A DNA stretch of 40,464 bases from Cyanobacteria bacterium UBA7753 (GCA_002481545.1 DLEF01000018.1:23997-64460); one strand, 5' to 3'. Positions 7,225-16,289 are shown, counted from the first letter of the stretch. Translations and numbers: made by a program. The notes: generated from the sequence alone by a model not told the origin.

Positions 7225-7819
7225 CTTTCTTTTCGTCAAAATAGCCTGAGCGAATATAATCAAATTTTTGGATATTACCTTCACTATCTACTTTTGTCGG
7301 CTTAATCATCATTCCGAATGCTTGACGTTCTCCGTTTCTCATAACAGGATATTTCTCTGCGTGCTCTGATGCTTTTTCAATATATCTGTTTACGGCGTAT
7401 GATGTTTCAAATGAATCTGTTGAGCCTGAGCGTCTCTTGCTGAATCCCTTAGCCTTACCGATTTGTTTTCCAAAATTATCGCTTACAAATTTAGAGTCTT
7501 TACCCGTAACTACTCTAATAAACCCTTCTACTTTGTTTTTTGTATTATCAAGGACTGTTCTTATATGCGGAATGTTATAATAATCTCTGTCTCCGCCTAT
7601 TCTTTGCCCTGTTGTTTTGTCTTTTTGTCCGAATTTGAACGTATCAATCAAATCCTGATTTTTGACTTTAACTCTTTTAGAACCGTTAAGATGAGCCTCC
7701 ATATAATGGATACATTTTTTCATGTTCTTATCGGATAAGATACGTTTCCCGTCTTGGGTATAAAAATAAACATGTATGCCTGAGCCGAATGAGGTATTGT
7801 TATTTCCGCTAATATTCAT
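7217..7819 (-). CDS. F-x-G protein of unknown function (200 aa)
   Basis: I do not recognise a known domain. The protein starts MNISGNNNTSFGSGIHVYF, with the short F-x-G stretch also seen in the neighbouring gene and at 22024 and 30884. The rest is basic and looks globular (KRILSDKNMKKCIHYMEAHL, then a KAKGFSKRRSGS segment), ending in a lysine-rich tail. No signal peptide or membrane segment is visible. It begins 21 bases after the stop of the 7841-8371 gene with a GAGGAA ribosome binding site, so the two form an operon. Its last eight bases overlap the end of the LysM/EF-hand gene on the other strand. Confidence 0.75.
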   Translation of the reverse strand: MNISGNNNTSFGSGIHVYFYTQDGKRILSDKNMKKCIHYMEAHLNGSKRVKVKNQDLIDTFKFGQKDKTTGQRIGGDRDYYNIPHIRTVLDNTKNKVEGFIRVVTGKDSKFVSDNFGKQIGKAKGFSKRRSGSTDSFETSYAVNRYIEKASEHAEKYPVMRNGERQAFGMMIKPTKVDSEGNIQKFDYIRSGYFDEKKVK

Positions 7820-7840
7820 CTTGTTGATTCCTCAAACCCC

Positions 7841-8371
7841 TTAGGCATCGTGTCCCGTACGCCATCTGTGGTCAACTTCAGCTTTCTTTTGGTTAGCATT
7901 CAAATATGCTTTGAAAATATTTACGCCCATTGCAACCGTTGCAACCGCACCTGCAGCAACTTTACCTTTTGTTGAGAATGTAGGTGCTTTCTTTATTGTA
8001 TTTCTGATTGCGTCAACTCCGAGAACTGCAACTGCCCCGATAGCACCTGCGACAGCACCTTTTGCTATTCCTTTTGTGTATTCCCATTGAGCTATAAACA
8101 TTTTTTTCATTCCGGCATATAAATCTCTCGCTTTTTGGAAGAAAGAACGTTTTTTCTTAGGTTGTTCAGCGGTCTGGGCTTCTTCGCTTTTCTTTGAATC
8201 AACAGGAGCTGCCTCTTCTTTTACAGCCTCTTCTGCAGGTTTTGATATCTCTACCTTATCGGCAGAATCATTTTTCGGAGGAGCTTGAAACGTTGGTTTC
8301 GTTGTATGATTGTACTGATTTGCAAAATCTTCCATTCCTTTAAAACTGCAACTGTTTACTGAATTAACCAT
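7841..8371 (-). CDS. F-x-G membrane protein with acidic linker
   Basis: The 176-residue protein starts MVNSVNSCSFKGMEDF, carrying the F-x-G stretch. A low-complexity Pro/Glu/Lys linker follows (about residues 30-85), then a basic segment and two alanine/glycine-rich hydrophobic stretches (GAVAGAIGAVAVLGVDAI and KVAAGAVATVAMGVNIF) that could span or lie in a membrane. I prefer the ATG at 8371 over a GTG four codons upstream because the homologue-like gene at 22024 starts with the same MxNSV pattern. There is no strong Shine-Dalgarno sequence. It is the first gene of a two-gene operon and has an HLR1-like site 77 bases upstream. Function unknown. Confidence 0.72.
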   Translation of the reverse strand: MVNSVNSCSFKGMEDFANQYNHTTKPTFQAPPKNDSADKVEISKPAEEAVKEEAAPVDSKKSEEAQTAEQPKKKRSFFQKARDLYAGMKKMFIAQWEYTKGIAKGAVAGAIGAVAVLGVDAIRNTIKKAPTFSTKGKVAAGAVATVAMGVNIFKAYLNANQKKAEVDHRWRTGHDA

Positions 8372-8448
8372 ATATTCACACACTTTCGTTATAACTTCAC
8401 ACTTATATTAAAACATCAAACGTTGAAAATTTGCGTCTTTTAGCCCCT

Positions 8449-8466
8449 TATGTAACAAATGTTAAC
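8449..8466 (-). promoter_or_regulatory. Imperfect HLR1-like repeat upstream of the F-x-G operon
   Basis: The minus strand reads GTTAACAT-TT-GTTACATA, matching the cyanobacterial HLR1 consensus at 14 of 16 half-site positions with the standard 10-base period. It lies 77 bases from the ATG at 8371, almost the same distance as for the genes at 4891 and 22214. Confidence 0.4.
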
Positions 8467-8474
8467 AAAAATTT

Positions 8475-9266
8475 TTATTGCTTTGATACCGGCGATACAC
8501 CCCAAAACAGTTTATTTTTTAATACGGAATAAAAATCTACTCCCTTAGGTGAAGCCAGCTTCGCAATATGTTCGGATAACGTTATATTTACTTCGTTTAA
8601 CCCTGAAACGGTTTCTTGTCCGTCACATGATACATCCAAAAGTTCATCAACGCTTTTTATGGTGATTTTTTCTTTCGCAGGGATAACGAGCGGACGAGCT
8701 GTCATTGTATGTGCGCATATAGGTACAATCTCGATTGCATCAATCGCAGGATACAAAACAGGCCCTCCTGCGGAAAGTCCGTACGCGGTGGAGCCTGTAG
8801 GGGTGGAAACAATTATTCCGTCTGCGATGTATTCGCTCATAAGTTCATCATTTATGTATAAATTAAACTTAGAGCTCCTTATCGGAGAATGCCCCTTTAT
8901 TACAATATCATTCAACGCGGTATTATTCCCCGTCTTTAGCATAATACGGTCTTTAACACAGTATTCTTCTTTTCTGACAATATCGCCCAGTTCATCAACT
9001 TTATCAGGTGATACAAGAGACAAAAAACCGAGCCTTCCGACATTTATCCCCATTACGGGAGTTGCGGTCTTTGCATAATATCTTAGAGATTTCAACATCG
9101 TTCCGTCTCCGCCTACCGCAAAAACCATATCAAATCCGGACTTAAATTCGTCTATATCAATTTCTTGATAGTTTAGTCCCGATTTGTCAAAGGCTTTCTT
9201 TAGCTTTTCTAAGACCTTAGCTGAGTTTTTTATACAATGATTTGTTATAATACCGTATTTCTTCAT
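8475..9266 (-). CDS. nadK: NAD kinase
   Basis: NadK phosphorylates NAD to NADP using ATP or polyphosphate. The 263-residue protein has the catalytic GGDGT motif (residues 52-56, with Asp54), the following GINVGRLGFLS, the DGIIVSTPTGSTAYGLSAGGP nucleotide-binding loop (residues about 148-168) and the C-terminal CAHTMTARPLVIP and CDGQE segments. The length is at the short end of the family, which suits a basic cytosolic enzyme. It starts six bases after the stop of the TPR gene with a GGATAGGAT ribosome binding site, so it is co-transcribed as the last gene of the UPF0173-TPR-nadK unit. Confidence 0.95.
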   Translation of the reverse strand: MKKYGIITNHCIKNSAKVLEKLKKAFDKSGLNYQEIDIDEFKSGFDMVFAVGGDGTMLKSLRYYAKTATPVMGINVGRLGFLSLVSPDKVDELGDIVRKEEYCVKDRIMLKTGNNTALNDIVIKGHSPIRSSKFNLYINDELMSEYIADGIIVSTPTGSTAYGLSAGGPVLYPAIDAIEIVPICAHTMTARPLVIPAKEKITIKSVDELLDVSCDGQETVSGLNEVNITLSEHIAKLASPKGVDFYSVLKNKLFWGVSPVSKQ

Positions 9267-9272
9267 TTTATC

Positions 9273-12113
9273 CTATCCGACATTTTCGTATTTTGCCATC
9301 ATTTTCTTTGTATGAATCATATATTTTCTTGTTTCCTCGTTATCAGGATTTATGTCATACGCTTTTGAAAAATCAAGATAAGCTTTCGGAAAATCCTGTA
9401 ACATCAAATATGCCATTCCTCTGTTATAATAAGCACTTTCATTATCGGGAGAAAGCTCTATAACCTTAGTGCAATCTGAGATTGTGCCTTCATAATCTTT
9501 ATGGGCATATCTTAAGGCTCCTCTGTTTGTGAGAGCCCATATGTGATTAGGGTTTAACGAAATTGCTCTGTTGAAATCTTCCATCGCTTCATCTTTATTG
9601 TTGTTTTTGTATTCAAGAATCCCTCTGTTATAGAATACATCCGCATCAGTCGCACATATCTTAGCGGCTGAGTTCATATCCTCAAGAGCTTTTTTGTCTT
9701 TACCGTTCTTTAGATACAGTAACCCTCTTGCCATATATGCCTGATAGCATTTAGCATCAAAGTCTATAGCTTTTGTATAGTTCAAAATAGCGGAGGATGT
9801 GTTTTCAAGTTTCTCTTCCGTAACCGCTTTGTTATAATACAATTTAGCATCATCAGGTTTGTATGATATAGCTTTTGTGAAATCTTTTGCGGCGCCTTCA
9901 TAATCTTCCGCGCTGAATTTTGCGATACCTCTGTTGTAATACAAATCAGATGATCTCGGGGCATATTCAAGAGCCTTAGTGTAGTCTTCTATTGCGCCTT
10001 CATAGTCTTTTTCTTTCATCTTTAAAAGTGCAACGCTGTTATATCCCTTTACACTCGTTGAATCCATTGTTAACAGTTTTTGGTAATCTTTGTTTGCACT
10101 GTCTAATTTTCCGAGTTTTTCATATGCCTCTGCTCTTCCTGCATAAGCGTCTTTGTTTTCGGAATTATAAACAAGGCTTTTTGAGTATGCATTTATCGCA
10201 TTTGTGTAATCTTCAAGGTTATTATAATCCTTCGCGATAGCGATATAAATATCGGAATCCGTTTTTTCACCCGTTACCGCATTTTTATAATGCTTTATTG
10301 CGGAATTATAATCTTTTTGCTTTTCATACATTTTTGCAAGCCCGATTTGAGCGGATGCATCCCCGCCCGTTAATTGCAAAAGCTTTTCATAATCTGCGAG
10401 TGCGGATTTTTCATCCTGCATCTTTTCGTATATTTCAGCACGCAATTTTAAGGCGTCTTTGTTATTCGGGTTTTCGCTTAAAGCTGATGTCAAATCCTCA
10501 ATTGCGCCTTTATTATCGTTCAAATATTTATATTTTATGTTTGCACTTTCCAAATATGAATAATCAGAAGGGTTTAGATATAGTGCGTGTTTTAAATCAT
10601 CAATCGCCCCTTTGTAATCTTTTAGGTTCTCTCTGGCTATTGCTCTTGTATAATAAGCCTTTTCATACATAGGCTTAAATTCCAATATCCAGTTACATTC
10701 TTCCTGTGTCTTTGCATAATTCTCTTTCTTTAGGTAGTAGCAGGCTCTTTCATAATACAAATCAATATTGGAATTGTTTTTCTTTATCTTTGCATTTATA
10801 AGCTTTAATTCTTTATCAGGCTCAGTTTTGTCTGTTGTGACTTCTTTTTTATCAGTTTGTTTTACGGTTTCTCCTGCCCCGTAGATTGCATTTAACTCAT
10901 CAATAGGAGAGGTTATATTTGTGTTCTCTGTTGGTTTCTTTTCTTCTGTCACGTTATTTACAGGTTTTTCGGGAGCCTTTTCAGCAGGTTTTGTTTTTGT
11001 ATCATTACTGCTGTCAAAATTGTAAATAGACTCGTTTGATTCCTGTATTTCCTCTTCGTGATTTTTTCTTGCTTTCTTGGCTGCTTTTTTTGCTTCTTTA
11101 TCAGCTTTCTTTTGTGCTTTTAAGGCTGCCTTATCTTTTTTATCCGGCTTTTGCATAACAGCATCAGCTCTGGCTGCGGCAGGAACTGCCTCTATTGCAG
11201 GAACATCAGCTTTAACTTTTTTAGCCTTTTTCTTAGCCTCTTTTTTTGATTGTTTTAATTCTTTATTGAATTGTTTTTCATTCCTGTCGTGCTCTTCCAT
11301 ATAGTCATTGCTTGACTGTACGTCGGTTTCTCCTGTGCTTTCAATATCCGTTTGCTCTTGTTTAGCTTTTTTCTTTGTTTCCTTCTGAGCACGTTTTTTG
11401 TCTTTTTTTAGTCGTTTATCGTTTTGTTTGTCGATTTTGTCGATATCTTCGCCCTTTATTACGGCTTCATCTTCAAGCGTTTCTTCATTAAGTTTTTCTT
11501 TTTTAGCTTTTGTCTTTTTAACTTGTTTTTTATCGTTTGTGATATTTTCTTTAACTTCTTTGTTTAGTTCTTCTTTTGTTTTATCAGGTTGAGCCTTTAG
11601 TTCTTTTATCGGTTTTGCTTCCTGTAATTCAATGGGTTTTTCTTCTTTCTTGCTCCCCATTTGTATAATTTTGTATTGGTTTTCAACAGAGGAGTCGAAA
11701 ACATTTGGGTTTGTTGATGTATTGAAATCAGATGCCCCATTTCCCAGACTTCTTTGTTTTATGACATCTTTTGCTTTTTCAGTTTTATTTAATACAGGCT
11801 TTTCGTCCTCTGATACAGGCTTTTGAAGTTGTATTTCCTTTGTCGTTTGTTTTTCCGCATCAAGTTTTATTTGTTTAGGAATATTTTTTATAACGTCGCC
11901 TTGCGGTTTGGTTTTTTCCGTTGTGTTAATGGTAGGGTTTGGATGCAAAATATAGTTTACATCTTTGCTACCGTCAATGCTTTGTATATCATCTGTTTTA
12001 ATTGCATTTGCTCCCGAGTATCCCGAATAAAAATCAGCCGCTATGGCAGATTGTGCAGCCAATACTGCAAATGCAGTTAAGCCCAATACCGTATTAAATA
12101 TCTTTTTCTTCAT
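9273..12113 (-). CDS. Secreted TPR-repeat protein with a lysine-rich linker
   Basis: The 946-residue protein has a clear signal peptide (MKKKIFNTVLGLTAFAVLAA, probable cleavage after AIA near residue 25). Residues about 155-395 are a very Lys/Glu/Ala-rich disordered linker, and residues about 436-940 hold roughly fifteen tandem tetratricopeptide repeats. Typical units read AYYNRGMAYLMLQDFPKAYLD. TPR arrays bind other proteins, so this is probably a periplasmic or outer-membrane assembly or scaffold protein; the partner is unknown. It has a ribosome binding site (AAAGGAAA) and sits 26 bases after the UPF0173 gene and six before nadK. Confidence 0.88.
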   Translation of the reverse strand: MKKKIFNTVLGLTAFAVLAAQSAIAADFYSGYSGANAIKTDDIQSIDGSKDVNYILHPNPTINTTEKTKPQGDVIKNIPKQIKLDAEKQTTKEIQLQKPVSEDEKPVLNKTEKAKDVIKQRSLGNGASDFNTSTNPNVFDSSVENQYKIIQMGSKKEEKPIELQEAKPIKELKAQPDKTKEELNKEVKENITNDKKQVKKTKAKKEKLNEETLEDEAVIKGEDIDKIDKQNDKRLKKDKKRAQKETKKKAKQEQTDIESTGETDVQSSNDYMEEHDRNEKQFNKELKQSKKEAKKKAKKVKADVPAIEAVPAAARADAVMQKPDKKDKAALKAQKKADKEAKKAAKKARKNHEEEIQESNESIYNFDSSNDTKTKPAEKAPEKPVNNVTEEKKPTENTNITSPIDELNAIYGAGETVKQTDKKEVTTDKTEPDKELKLINAKIKKNNSNIDLYYERACYYLKKENYAKTQEECNWILEFKPMYEKAYYTRAIARENLKDYKGAIDDLKHALYLNPSDYSYLESANIKYKYLNDNKGAIEDLTSALSENPNNKDALKLRAEIYEKMQDEKSALADYEKLLQLTGGDASAQIGLAKMYEKQKDYNSAIKHYKNAVTGEKTDSDIYIAIAKDYNNLEDYTNAINAYSKSLVYNSENKDAYAGRAEAYEKLGKLDSANKDYQKLLTMDSTSVKGYNSVALLKMKEKDYEGAIEDYTKALEYAPRSSDLYYNRGIAKFSAEDYEGAAKDFTKAISYKPDDAKLYYNKAVTEEKLENTSSAILNYTKAIDFDAKCYQAYMARGLLYLKNGKDKKALEDMNSAAKICATDADVFYNRGILEYKNNNKDEAMEDFNRAISLNPNHIWALTNRGALRYAHKDYEGTISDCTKVIELSPDNESAYYNRGMAYLMLQDFPKAYLDFSKAYDINPDNEETRKYMIHTKKMMAKYENVG

Positions 12114-12139
12114 AATTTTCCTTTATATTATTGTGACAG

Positions 12140-12802
12140 TTATAATGTGATTTGTTCTTCAATCCCTAATACAACAGGAGTTTTTCCCTGTTTTTTGATT
12201 TCGCTCTTGAACAATTCGGTGTCCGCATTTATTTGCGGGAATGTGTTATAGTGCATAGGAATTACCGTTTTTGCCCCAATCCAATCCGCTGCAATAACCG
12301 CATTTTCAACATCCATTGTAAAATGTCCGCCGATAGGTAAAATTGCAACATCAGGTTTGTATACTTCTTTAAGAACTTTCATTTCCGAATTTAGGCAGGT
12401 ATCCCCCGCGTGGAAAATTCTCTTTCCCTCTATTTCAAACAGATATCCTACAGGACATCCCGTATAGGTTCCGTCATCTGCGGAAGATGAATGGAATGCA
12501 GGGAGAGCGATTACTCTGCCCCAGCTGTATGTCAGCCATCCGCCGACTGATATCCCGTTTACGTTTATGCCGTATCTTGAACAATATTTAGCGAGTTCAA
12601 ATACAGCAGTAATAAGAGCCCCTGTTTTTATTGCTATTTGAGGAGCCTTGCCAAGGTGATCGGAGTGCCCGTGAGTTAAAAATATATCGTTTGTTCCGGA
12701 ATAGTCGTAGTCCGGACATTGTACCAAAAACGGATCTATCAGTATTTTAGAGTTCCCCGTTGTTATTTCAAATGCACTGTGTCCCAAATATTTTAAATTC
12801 AT
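12140..12802 (-). CDS. UPF0173-type metallo-beta-lactamase-fold hydrolase
   Basis: The 220-residue protein has the metal-binding motif THGHSDHLG (His44, His46, Asp48, His49), the later FHSS, FHAGDT and MHYNTFP elements and the opening MNLKYLGHSAFEI that mark the UPF0173 family. It is expected to bind two metal ions and hydrolyse an unknown substrate in the cytosol. The length is normal. A GAAGGAG ribosome binding site precedes the ATG. It heads the operon with the TPR protein and nadK, and it diverges from ribD with only 56 bases between the start codons. Confidence 0.9.
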   Translation of the reverse strand: MNLKYLGHSAFEITTGNSKILIDPFLVQCPDYDYSGTNDIFLTHGHSDHLGKAPQIAIKTGALITAVFELAKYCSRYGINVNGISVGGWLTYSWGRVIALPAFHSSSADDGTYTGCPVGYLFEIEGKRIFHAGDTCLNSEMKVLKEVYKPDVAILPIGGHFTMDVENAVIAADWIGAKTVIPMHYNTFPQINADTELFKSEIKKQGKTPVVLGIEEQITL

Positions 12803-12846
12803 CTTACACTCCTTCTCTCATGCTTAAATTTTATCATCCTTTGAGT

Positions 12847-12858
12847 TAAAATACAAAT
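12847..12858 (+). promoter_or_regulatory. -10 box for a leaderless ribD transcript
   Basis: TAAAAT (12847-12852) ends exactly six bases before the ribD ATG. There is no Shine-Dalgarno sequence and only a poor -35 (TTAAAT at 12824-12829). Confidence 0.5.
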
Positions 12859-13923
12859 ATGACGGATTTGTATAATAAATTGATGAAAAAATGTATATCT
12901 TTTGCGAAAAAGGGCAGAGGCAAAACCTCCCCAAATCCTTTAGTCGGATGTGTCGTTCTTGATAAAGACAATAACATTATATCAACGGGATATCACCATA
13001 AGTACGGTGAAAACCACGCGGAAAGAGATGCTCTTTTAAAACTGAAAAACGGAGAAGAGGCGGGTGGAACATTGATTGTTAATTTAGAGCCGTGCTCACA
13101 TTACGGTAAAACTCCTCCGTGTGCGGATTTAATCGTAGAGAGAAAATTAAAAACCGTCGTTTTCGGCTGTAAAGACAATAATCCGAAAGTAAACGGCGGC
13201 GGAATAAAAAAACTCAAAGACGCAGGAATAGAGGTTATTCCGAATGTTTGTTATAAAGAGTGCAGAGACTTAAACGAAGTGTTTTTTACAAATATGGAAG
13301 AGAAGAGAGTTTTTGTTGCTCTGAAGACCGCAACTACCATTGACGGTAAAATCGCTACAAATACGGGTAATTCAAAATGGATAACCTCTGATAAGGCAAG
13401 AAATTACGCAAGAAGATTACGCACATACTATGACGCTATTTTGACTTCGTCTTCTACCGTTATTGCTGATAATCCGACAATGAATCATAAAACCAAGGTT
13501 TTATTGGACAGGGAATTAAAGACTGATTTTAAATCAACATTTTTTAAATCAGGAAAAATATATGTAGTGACAGATGAAAAGAATAATACCGATAATATAA
13601 ACTTACCGTCAAATATAGAGTTTTTAAAAGTCTCTTGCAATGACGAAAAGTTAGATTTAAAAATGGTTTTAAATAAACTTTATGATATCGGTATCAGATC
13701 CGTTTTTGTAGAGGCAGGCGGAAAGCTTTGCGGAAGTTTCATAAAAGATGATTTAGTCGATAAAATTTATCATTTTATTGCCCCTAAAGTATTAAATGAT
13801 AATAGCGGAAAATCCTGCTTTGACGCGGATAATATATCAGAGGTATCTCAATCAAAAATATTCACTATAAAATCAATAAAACGTCTTGGCGATGATATTA
13901 TGATTGAATATAAAAAGTCATAA
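12859..13923 (+). CDS. ribD: Bifunctional pyrimidine deaminase/reductase of riboflavin synthesis
   Basis: RibD carries out two steps of riboflavin synthesis: deamination of the diaminopyrimidine made from GTP, then NADPH-dependent reduction of the ribose side chain. The 354-residue protein has the deaminase zinc site in the N-terminal half, HAE at residues 53-55 and PCSHYGKTPPC (Cys79, Cys88). The reductase domain follows from about residue 148 (VFVALKTATTIDGKIAT ... WITSDKARNYARRLR). Both domains are complete. No other rib gene is nearby, so it is not in a rib operon here. The start codon follows a -10 box by six bases, which points to a leaderless mRNA. Confidence 0.95.
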   Translation: MTDLYNKLMKKCISFAKKGRGKTSPNPLVGCVVLDKDNNIISTGYHHKYGENHAERDALLKLKNGEEAGGTLIVNLEPCSHYGKTPPCADLIVERKLKTVVFGCKDNNPKVNGGGIKKLKDAGIEVIPNVCYKECRDLNEVFFTNMEEKRVFVALKTATTIDGKIATNTGNSKWITSDKARNYARRLRTYYDAILTSSSTVIADNPTMNHKTKVLLDRELKTDFKSTFFKSGKIYVVTDEKNNTDNINLPSNIEFLKVSCNDEKLDLKMVLNKLYDIGIRSVFVEAGGKLCGSFIKDDLVDKIYHFIAPKVLNDNSGKSCFDADNISEVSQSKIFTIKSIKRLGDDIMIEYKKS

Positions 13924-13928
13924 CTTTA

Positions 13929-13943
13929 TGCTAAAATTTGTGT
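13929..13943 (+). promoter_or_regulatory. Extended -10 box for a leaderless queE transcript
   Basis: TGC-TAAAAT (13929-13937) ends six bases before the ATG at 13944. From 13925 to 13947 the sequence matches 2496-2518 upstream of tag at all but one position, including the start codon and the base after it. Confidence 0.6.
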
Positions 13944-14693
13944 ATGGACAACATTAACAAAGCAAAAATAAAAGAAATTTTTTCATCAATTCAAGGGGAA
14001 GGATTGTATGTCGGATGCAAACAAATTTTTATCAGATTTTGCGCTTGCAACCTCAACTGTGCATATTGTGATACTGATTTTTATCCTGACAATATAAACG
14101 ATAAATCAGACTATTTTGAATTTACGCCTGAAGAGCTTTTAAAATATTTGGAAGATAATTTTGATATTAATTCGACTCACTCAATATCATTGACTGGTGG
14201 AGAACCTCTTATTTGGGCGGATTTTCTGAAAGAATTTATGCCTCTGGTTCAAAAAAAATATGATATTTTGTTCTACTTAGAGACGAATGCCACAATTGAT
14301 GATAACGCCAAAATAATATTGCCGTATACCGATATTATTGCGGGGGATGTTAAACTTCCTTCTTGTTCGGGGATTGATGTCTTTGACAAACACGAAAAGT
14401 TCTATAAAGTTGCAAGTGAGATTAGAAATAACAAAGGAATTTGGTTTAATACAAAAAACAATAATTTCTTTGTAAAAGTAGTTTTTGATGACAATATAAC
14501 CGATGATGAAATTACAAAAACGGTAAATCTTGCAAAAAAATATGGGTTTGAAATAATAATTCAGCCGAGAATGATTGATGATAAAATATCAGCCTCTAAA
14601 GATACTATGTTGACCGTTTTTGAAAAATTTACAAAGATATACAGGAATACAAGACTGATTCCGCAGGTGCATAAATTTATAGATGTTGAATAA
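13944..14693 (+). CDS. queE: 7-carboxy-7-deazaguanine synthase
   Basis: QueE is a radical-SAM enzyme that contracts the ring of 6-carboxytetrahydropterin to 7-carboxy-7-deazaguanine, a step towards queuosine in tRNA. The 249-residue protein starts EIFSSIQGEGLYVG, which is diagnostic, and has the radical-SAM cluster motif CNLNCAYC (Cys35, Cys39, Cys42). SLTGGEPL is the SAM-binding GGE motif. An in-frame TTG two codons earlier would lie in the -10 region, so I use ATG 13944. It follows ribD by 20 bases but has its own promoter. Other queuosine genes are not in the window. Confidence 0.93.
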   Translation: MDNINKAKIKEIFSSIQGEGLYVGCKQIFIRFCACNLNCAYCDTDFYPDNINDKSDYFEFTPEELLKYLEDNFDINSTHSISLTGGEPLIWADFLKEFMPLVQKKYDILFYLETNATIDDNAKIILPYTDIIAGDVKLPSCSGIDVFDKHEKFYKVASEIRNNKGIWFNTKNNNFFVKVVFDDNITDDEITKTVNLAKKYGFEIIIQPRMIDDKISASKDTMLTVFEKFTKIYRNTRLIPQVHKFIDVE

Positions 14694-14790
14694 AATATAT
14701 GTTAAATTTTGTAACTATTTAGCCTCAATTAAGAAATTATTACGTTAAATATGACTTTATATAAATGTGCAAGTGTAAGGAGGGTTTACT

Positions 14791-15036
14791 ATGGGTGAAA
14801 CAGCTGGAGGCTGCGGAATCGTAACTCGAAGTGTTTTGACAGGCAAATTTTCTCCATTTTGTGACAGAACGAAACAGATTGCCAGAAATGAAATCAGAAA
14901 AAATGAATTAACACAAAAGGGAAAAACAGAAGGTCTTAGTACTTCGGAAAAACTTGAGTTATTGTCATACAAGGCAAACAATGTTCTTGATTGGTTCAAT
15001 AATGCAGGTAAAGGTTCTGTTTGTTATTACTCGTAA
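14791..15036 (+). CDS. Small hypothetical protein (81 aa)
   Basis: I do not recognise this protein. It reads MGETAGGCGIVTRSVLTGKF and is otherwise charged and helical (ARNEIRKNELTQKG, TSEKLELLSYKANNVLDWF), with cysteines near both ends and no signal peptide. It looks real because an excellent ribosome binding site (AAGGAGG) precedes the ATG and a strong terminator follows at 15051. The leader from 14694 to 14790 has no visible structure. It is convergent with ilvE. Confidence 0.65.
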   Translation: MGETAGGCGIVTRSVLTGKFSPFCDRTKQIARNEIRKNELTQKGKTEGLSTSEKLELLSYKANNVLDWFNNAGKGSVCYYS

Positions 15037-15050
15037 AGTAAAAATTAAAC

Positions 15051-15091
15051 AAAAAAAGGAGTTGTATTTTATTCCACAACTCCTTTTTTAT
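15051..15091. terminator. Bidirectional terminator between the small gene and ilvE
   Basis: A7-GGAGTTGT, a 10-base loop, then ACAACTCC-T7 forms an 8-bp stem (extended by A-T pairs) with T runs in both directions. It lies between convergent genes and can serve both. Confidence 0.88.
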
Positions 15092-15105
15092 TATTATCTT
15101 AACTC

Positions 15106-16143
15106 TTAGGCTATTTTTACAATCCATCCTTCAGGAGCTTCAATTCTGCCCATTTGAATGCCAAGCAATGTATCGTACAATTTCTTGGATATTTCGCCTA
15201 TGTGTTCCATTCCTGACGGGAATAAGATTTCTTTCCCGTGGTCTACGACTTTGCCTACAGGTGACAATACTGCAGCCGTTCCGCAAAGTGCGCATTCTTT
15301 GAAATCTTTAATCTCATCAAGTCTGATTTCTCGCTCTTCCGTTCCCAATCCCAAATAATGTTGAGCGACGTACAACAATGAACGTCTTGTGATTGACGGA
15401 AGAATTGAGTTAGACTTAGGCGTGATAACCTTATTATCTTTTGTTATGAAGATAATATTGGCTCCGCCCGTTTCTTCAACTTTTGTTCTTGTCGCAGGAT
15501 CAAGGTACATATTTTCGTTAAAGCCTTGTTTATGCGCATCTACAATAGCGTGCAGACTCATTGCATAGTTTAATCCTGCTTTTACGTGCCCCGTTCCTCT
15601 CGGAGCAGCTCTGTCGAAATCTGAAATTCTTAATGTTATAGGTTTTGCACCGCCTTTGAAGTATGGACCTACAGGAGATGTGAATATTCTGAATTGATAT
15701 TCGTCTGCAGGTTTTACACCCATAACAGGATTTGTACCGAACATATAAGGTCTGATATATAATGTTGCACCCGAACCGTACGGAGGAACATAATCTATAT
15801 CTTTTGCAACAACCGCTTTTACGGCTTCTACAAATCTGTCTTCAGGGAAAACAGGCATTTCCAATCTCTCACAAGAGCTTTTTAATCTTGCTGCGTTTAG
15901 GTCAGGTCTGAAACATACTACATGGTTATCAACCGTTCTGTATGCCTTTAACCCTTCAAAACATGTTTGCGCATATTGAAGTACGCCCGCACTTTCGTTC
16001 AATACAATGTTTGAATCGGTTGAGAGTGTGCCTTCATCCCATTTCCCGTCTTTATAGTTTGAAATATATCTGTAATCCGTCTTTATATATCCGAATCCCA
16101 AATTACTCCAATCAATTTTTTCTTTTGTTAAAGTATTGCTCAT
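15106..16143 (-). CDS. ilvE: Branched-chain amino acid aminotransferase
   Basis: IlvE makes leucine, isoleucine and valine from their keto acids with glutamate, using pyridoxal phosphate. The 345-residue protein belongs to the longer, class II type. It contains YAQTCFEGLKAYR, the RPYMFGTNP and SPVGPYF stretches, and GHVKAGLNYA with the cofactor lysine at 188. EETGGANIIFI and CGTAAVLSPVG complete the active site. The ATG at 16143 has an AAGGAAAAG ribosome binding site, and a TATAAT at 16172-16177 (minus strand) is a plausible -10. It stands alone. No leader peptide or T-box is visible upstream. Confidence 0.95.
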   Translation of the reverse strand: MSNTLTKEKIDWSNLGFGYIKTDYRYISNYKDGKWDEGTLSTDSNIVLNESAGVLQYAQTCFEGLKAYRTVDNHVVCFRPDLNAARLKSSCERLEMPVFPEDRFVEAVKAVVAKDIDYVPPYGSGATLYIRPYMFGTNPVMGVKPADEYQFRIFTSPVGPYFKGGAKPITLRISDFDRAAPRGTGHVKAGLNYAMSLHAIVDAHKQGFNENMYLDPATRTKVEETGGANIIFITKDNKVITPKSNSILPSITRRSLLYVAQHYLGLGTEEREIRLDEIKDFKECALCGTAAVLSPVGKVVDHGKEILFPSGMEHIGEISKKLYDTLLGIQMGRIEAPEGWIVKIA

Positions 16144-16289
16144 AATCTTTTCCTTATTTACTACTGCCCTAATTATACACTAAAACGCAGATAAATAAAT
16201 ACATAAAAATATAAAGAATTTGTTTATAATTGAGCAGGCATGTATCATTTGTAAAATTTCATGTGGCAATATTAACATTGTTACACAAT

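Noticed and set aside
9782..11826. Plus-strand reading frames opposite the TPR gene
   Set aside because: They mirror the TPR and lysine-rich codons (many Phe, Leu, Ser) and have no start signals; the minus-strand gene explains the region.
13938..13943. A TTG start for queE two codons upstream
   Set aside because: It falls between the -10 box and the ATG and would not be transcribed; the ATG at 13944 fits the leaderless pattern.
14694..14790. A regulatory RNA before the 81-residue gene
   Set aside because: No stable inverted repeat or known riboswitch motif is seen; only an isolated GTTACA half-site on the minus strand.
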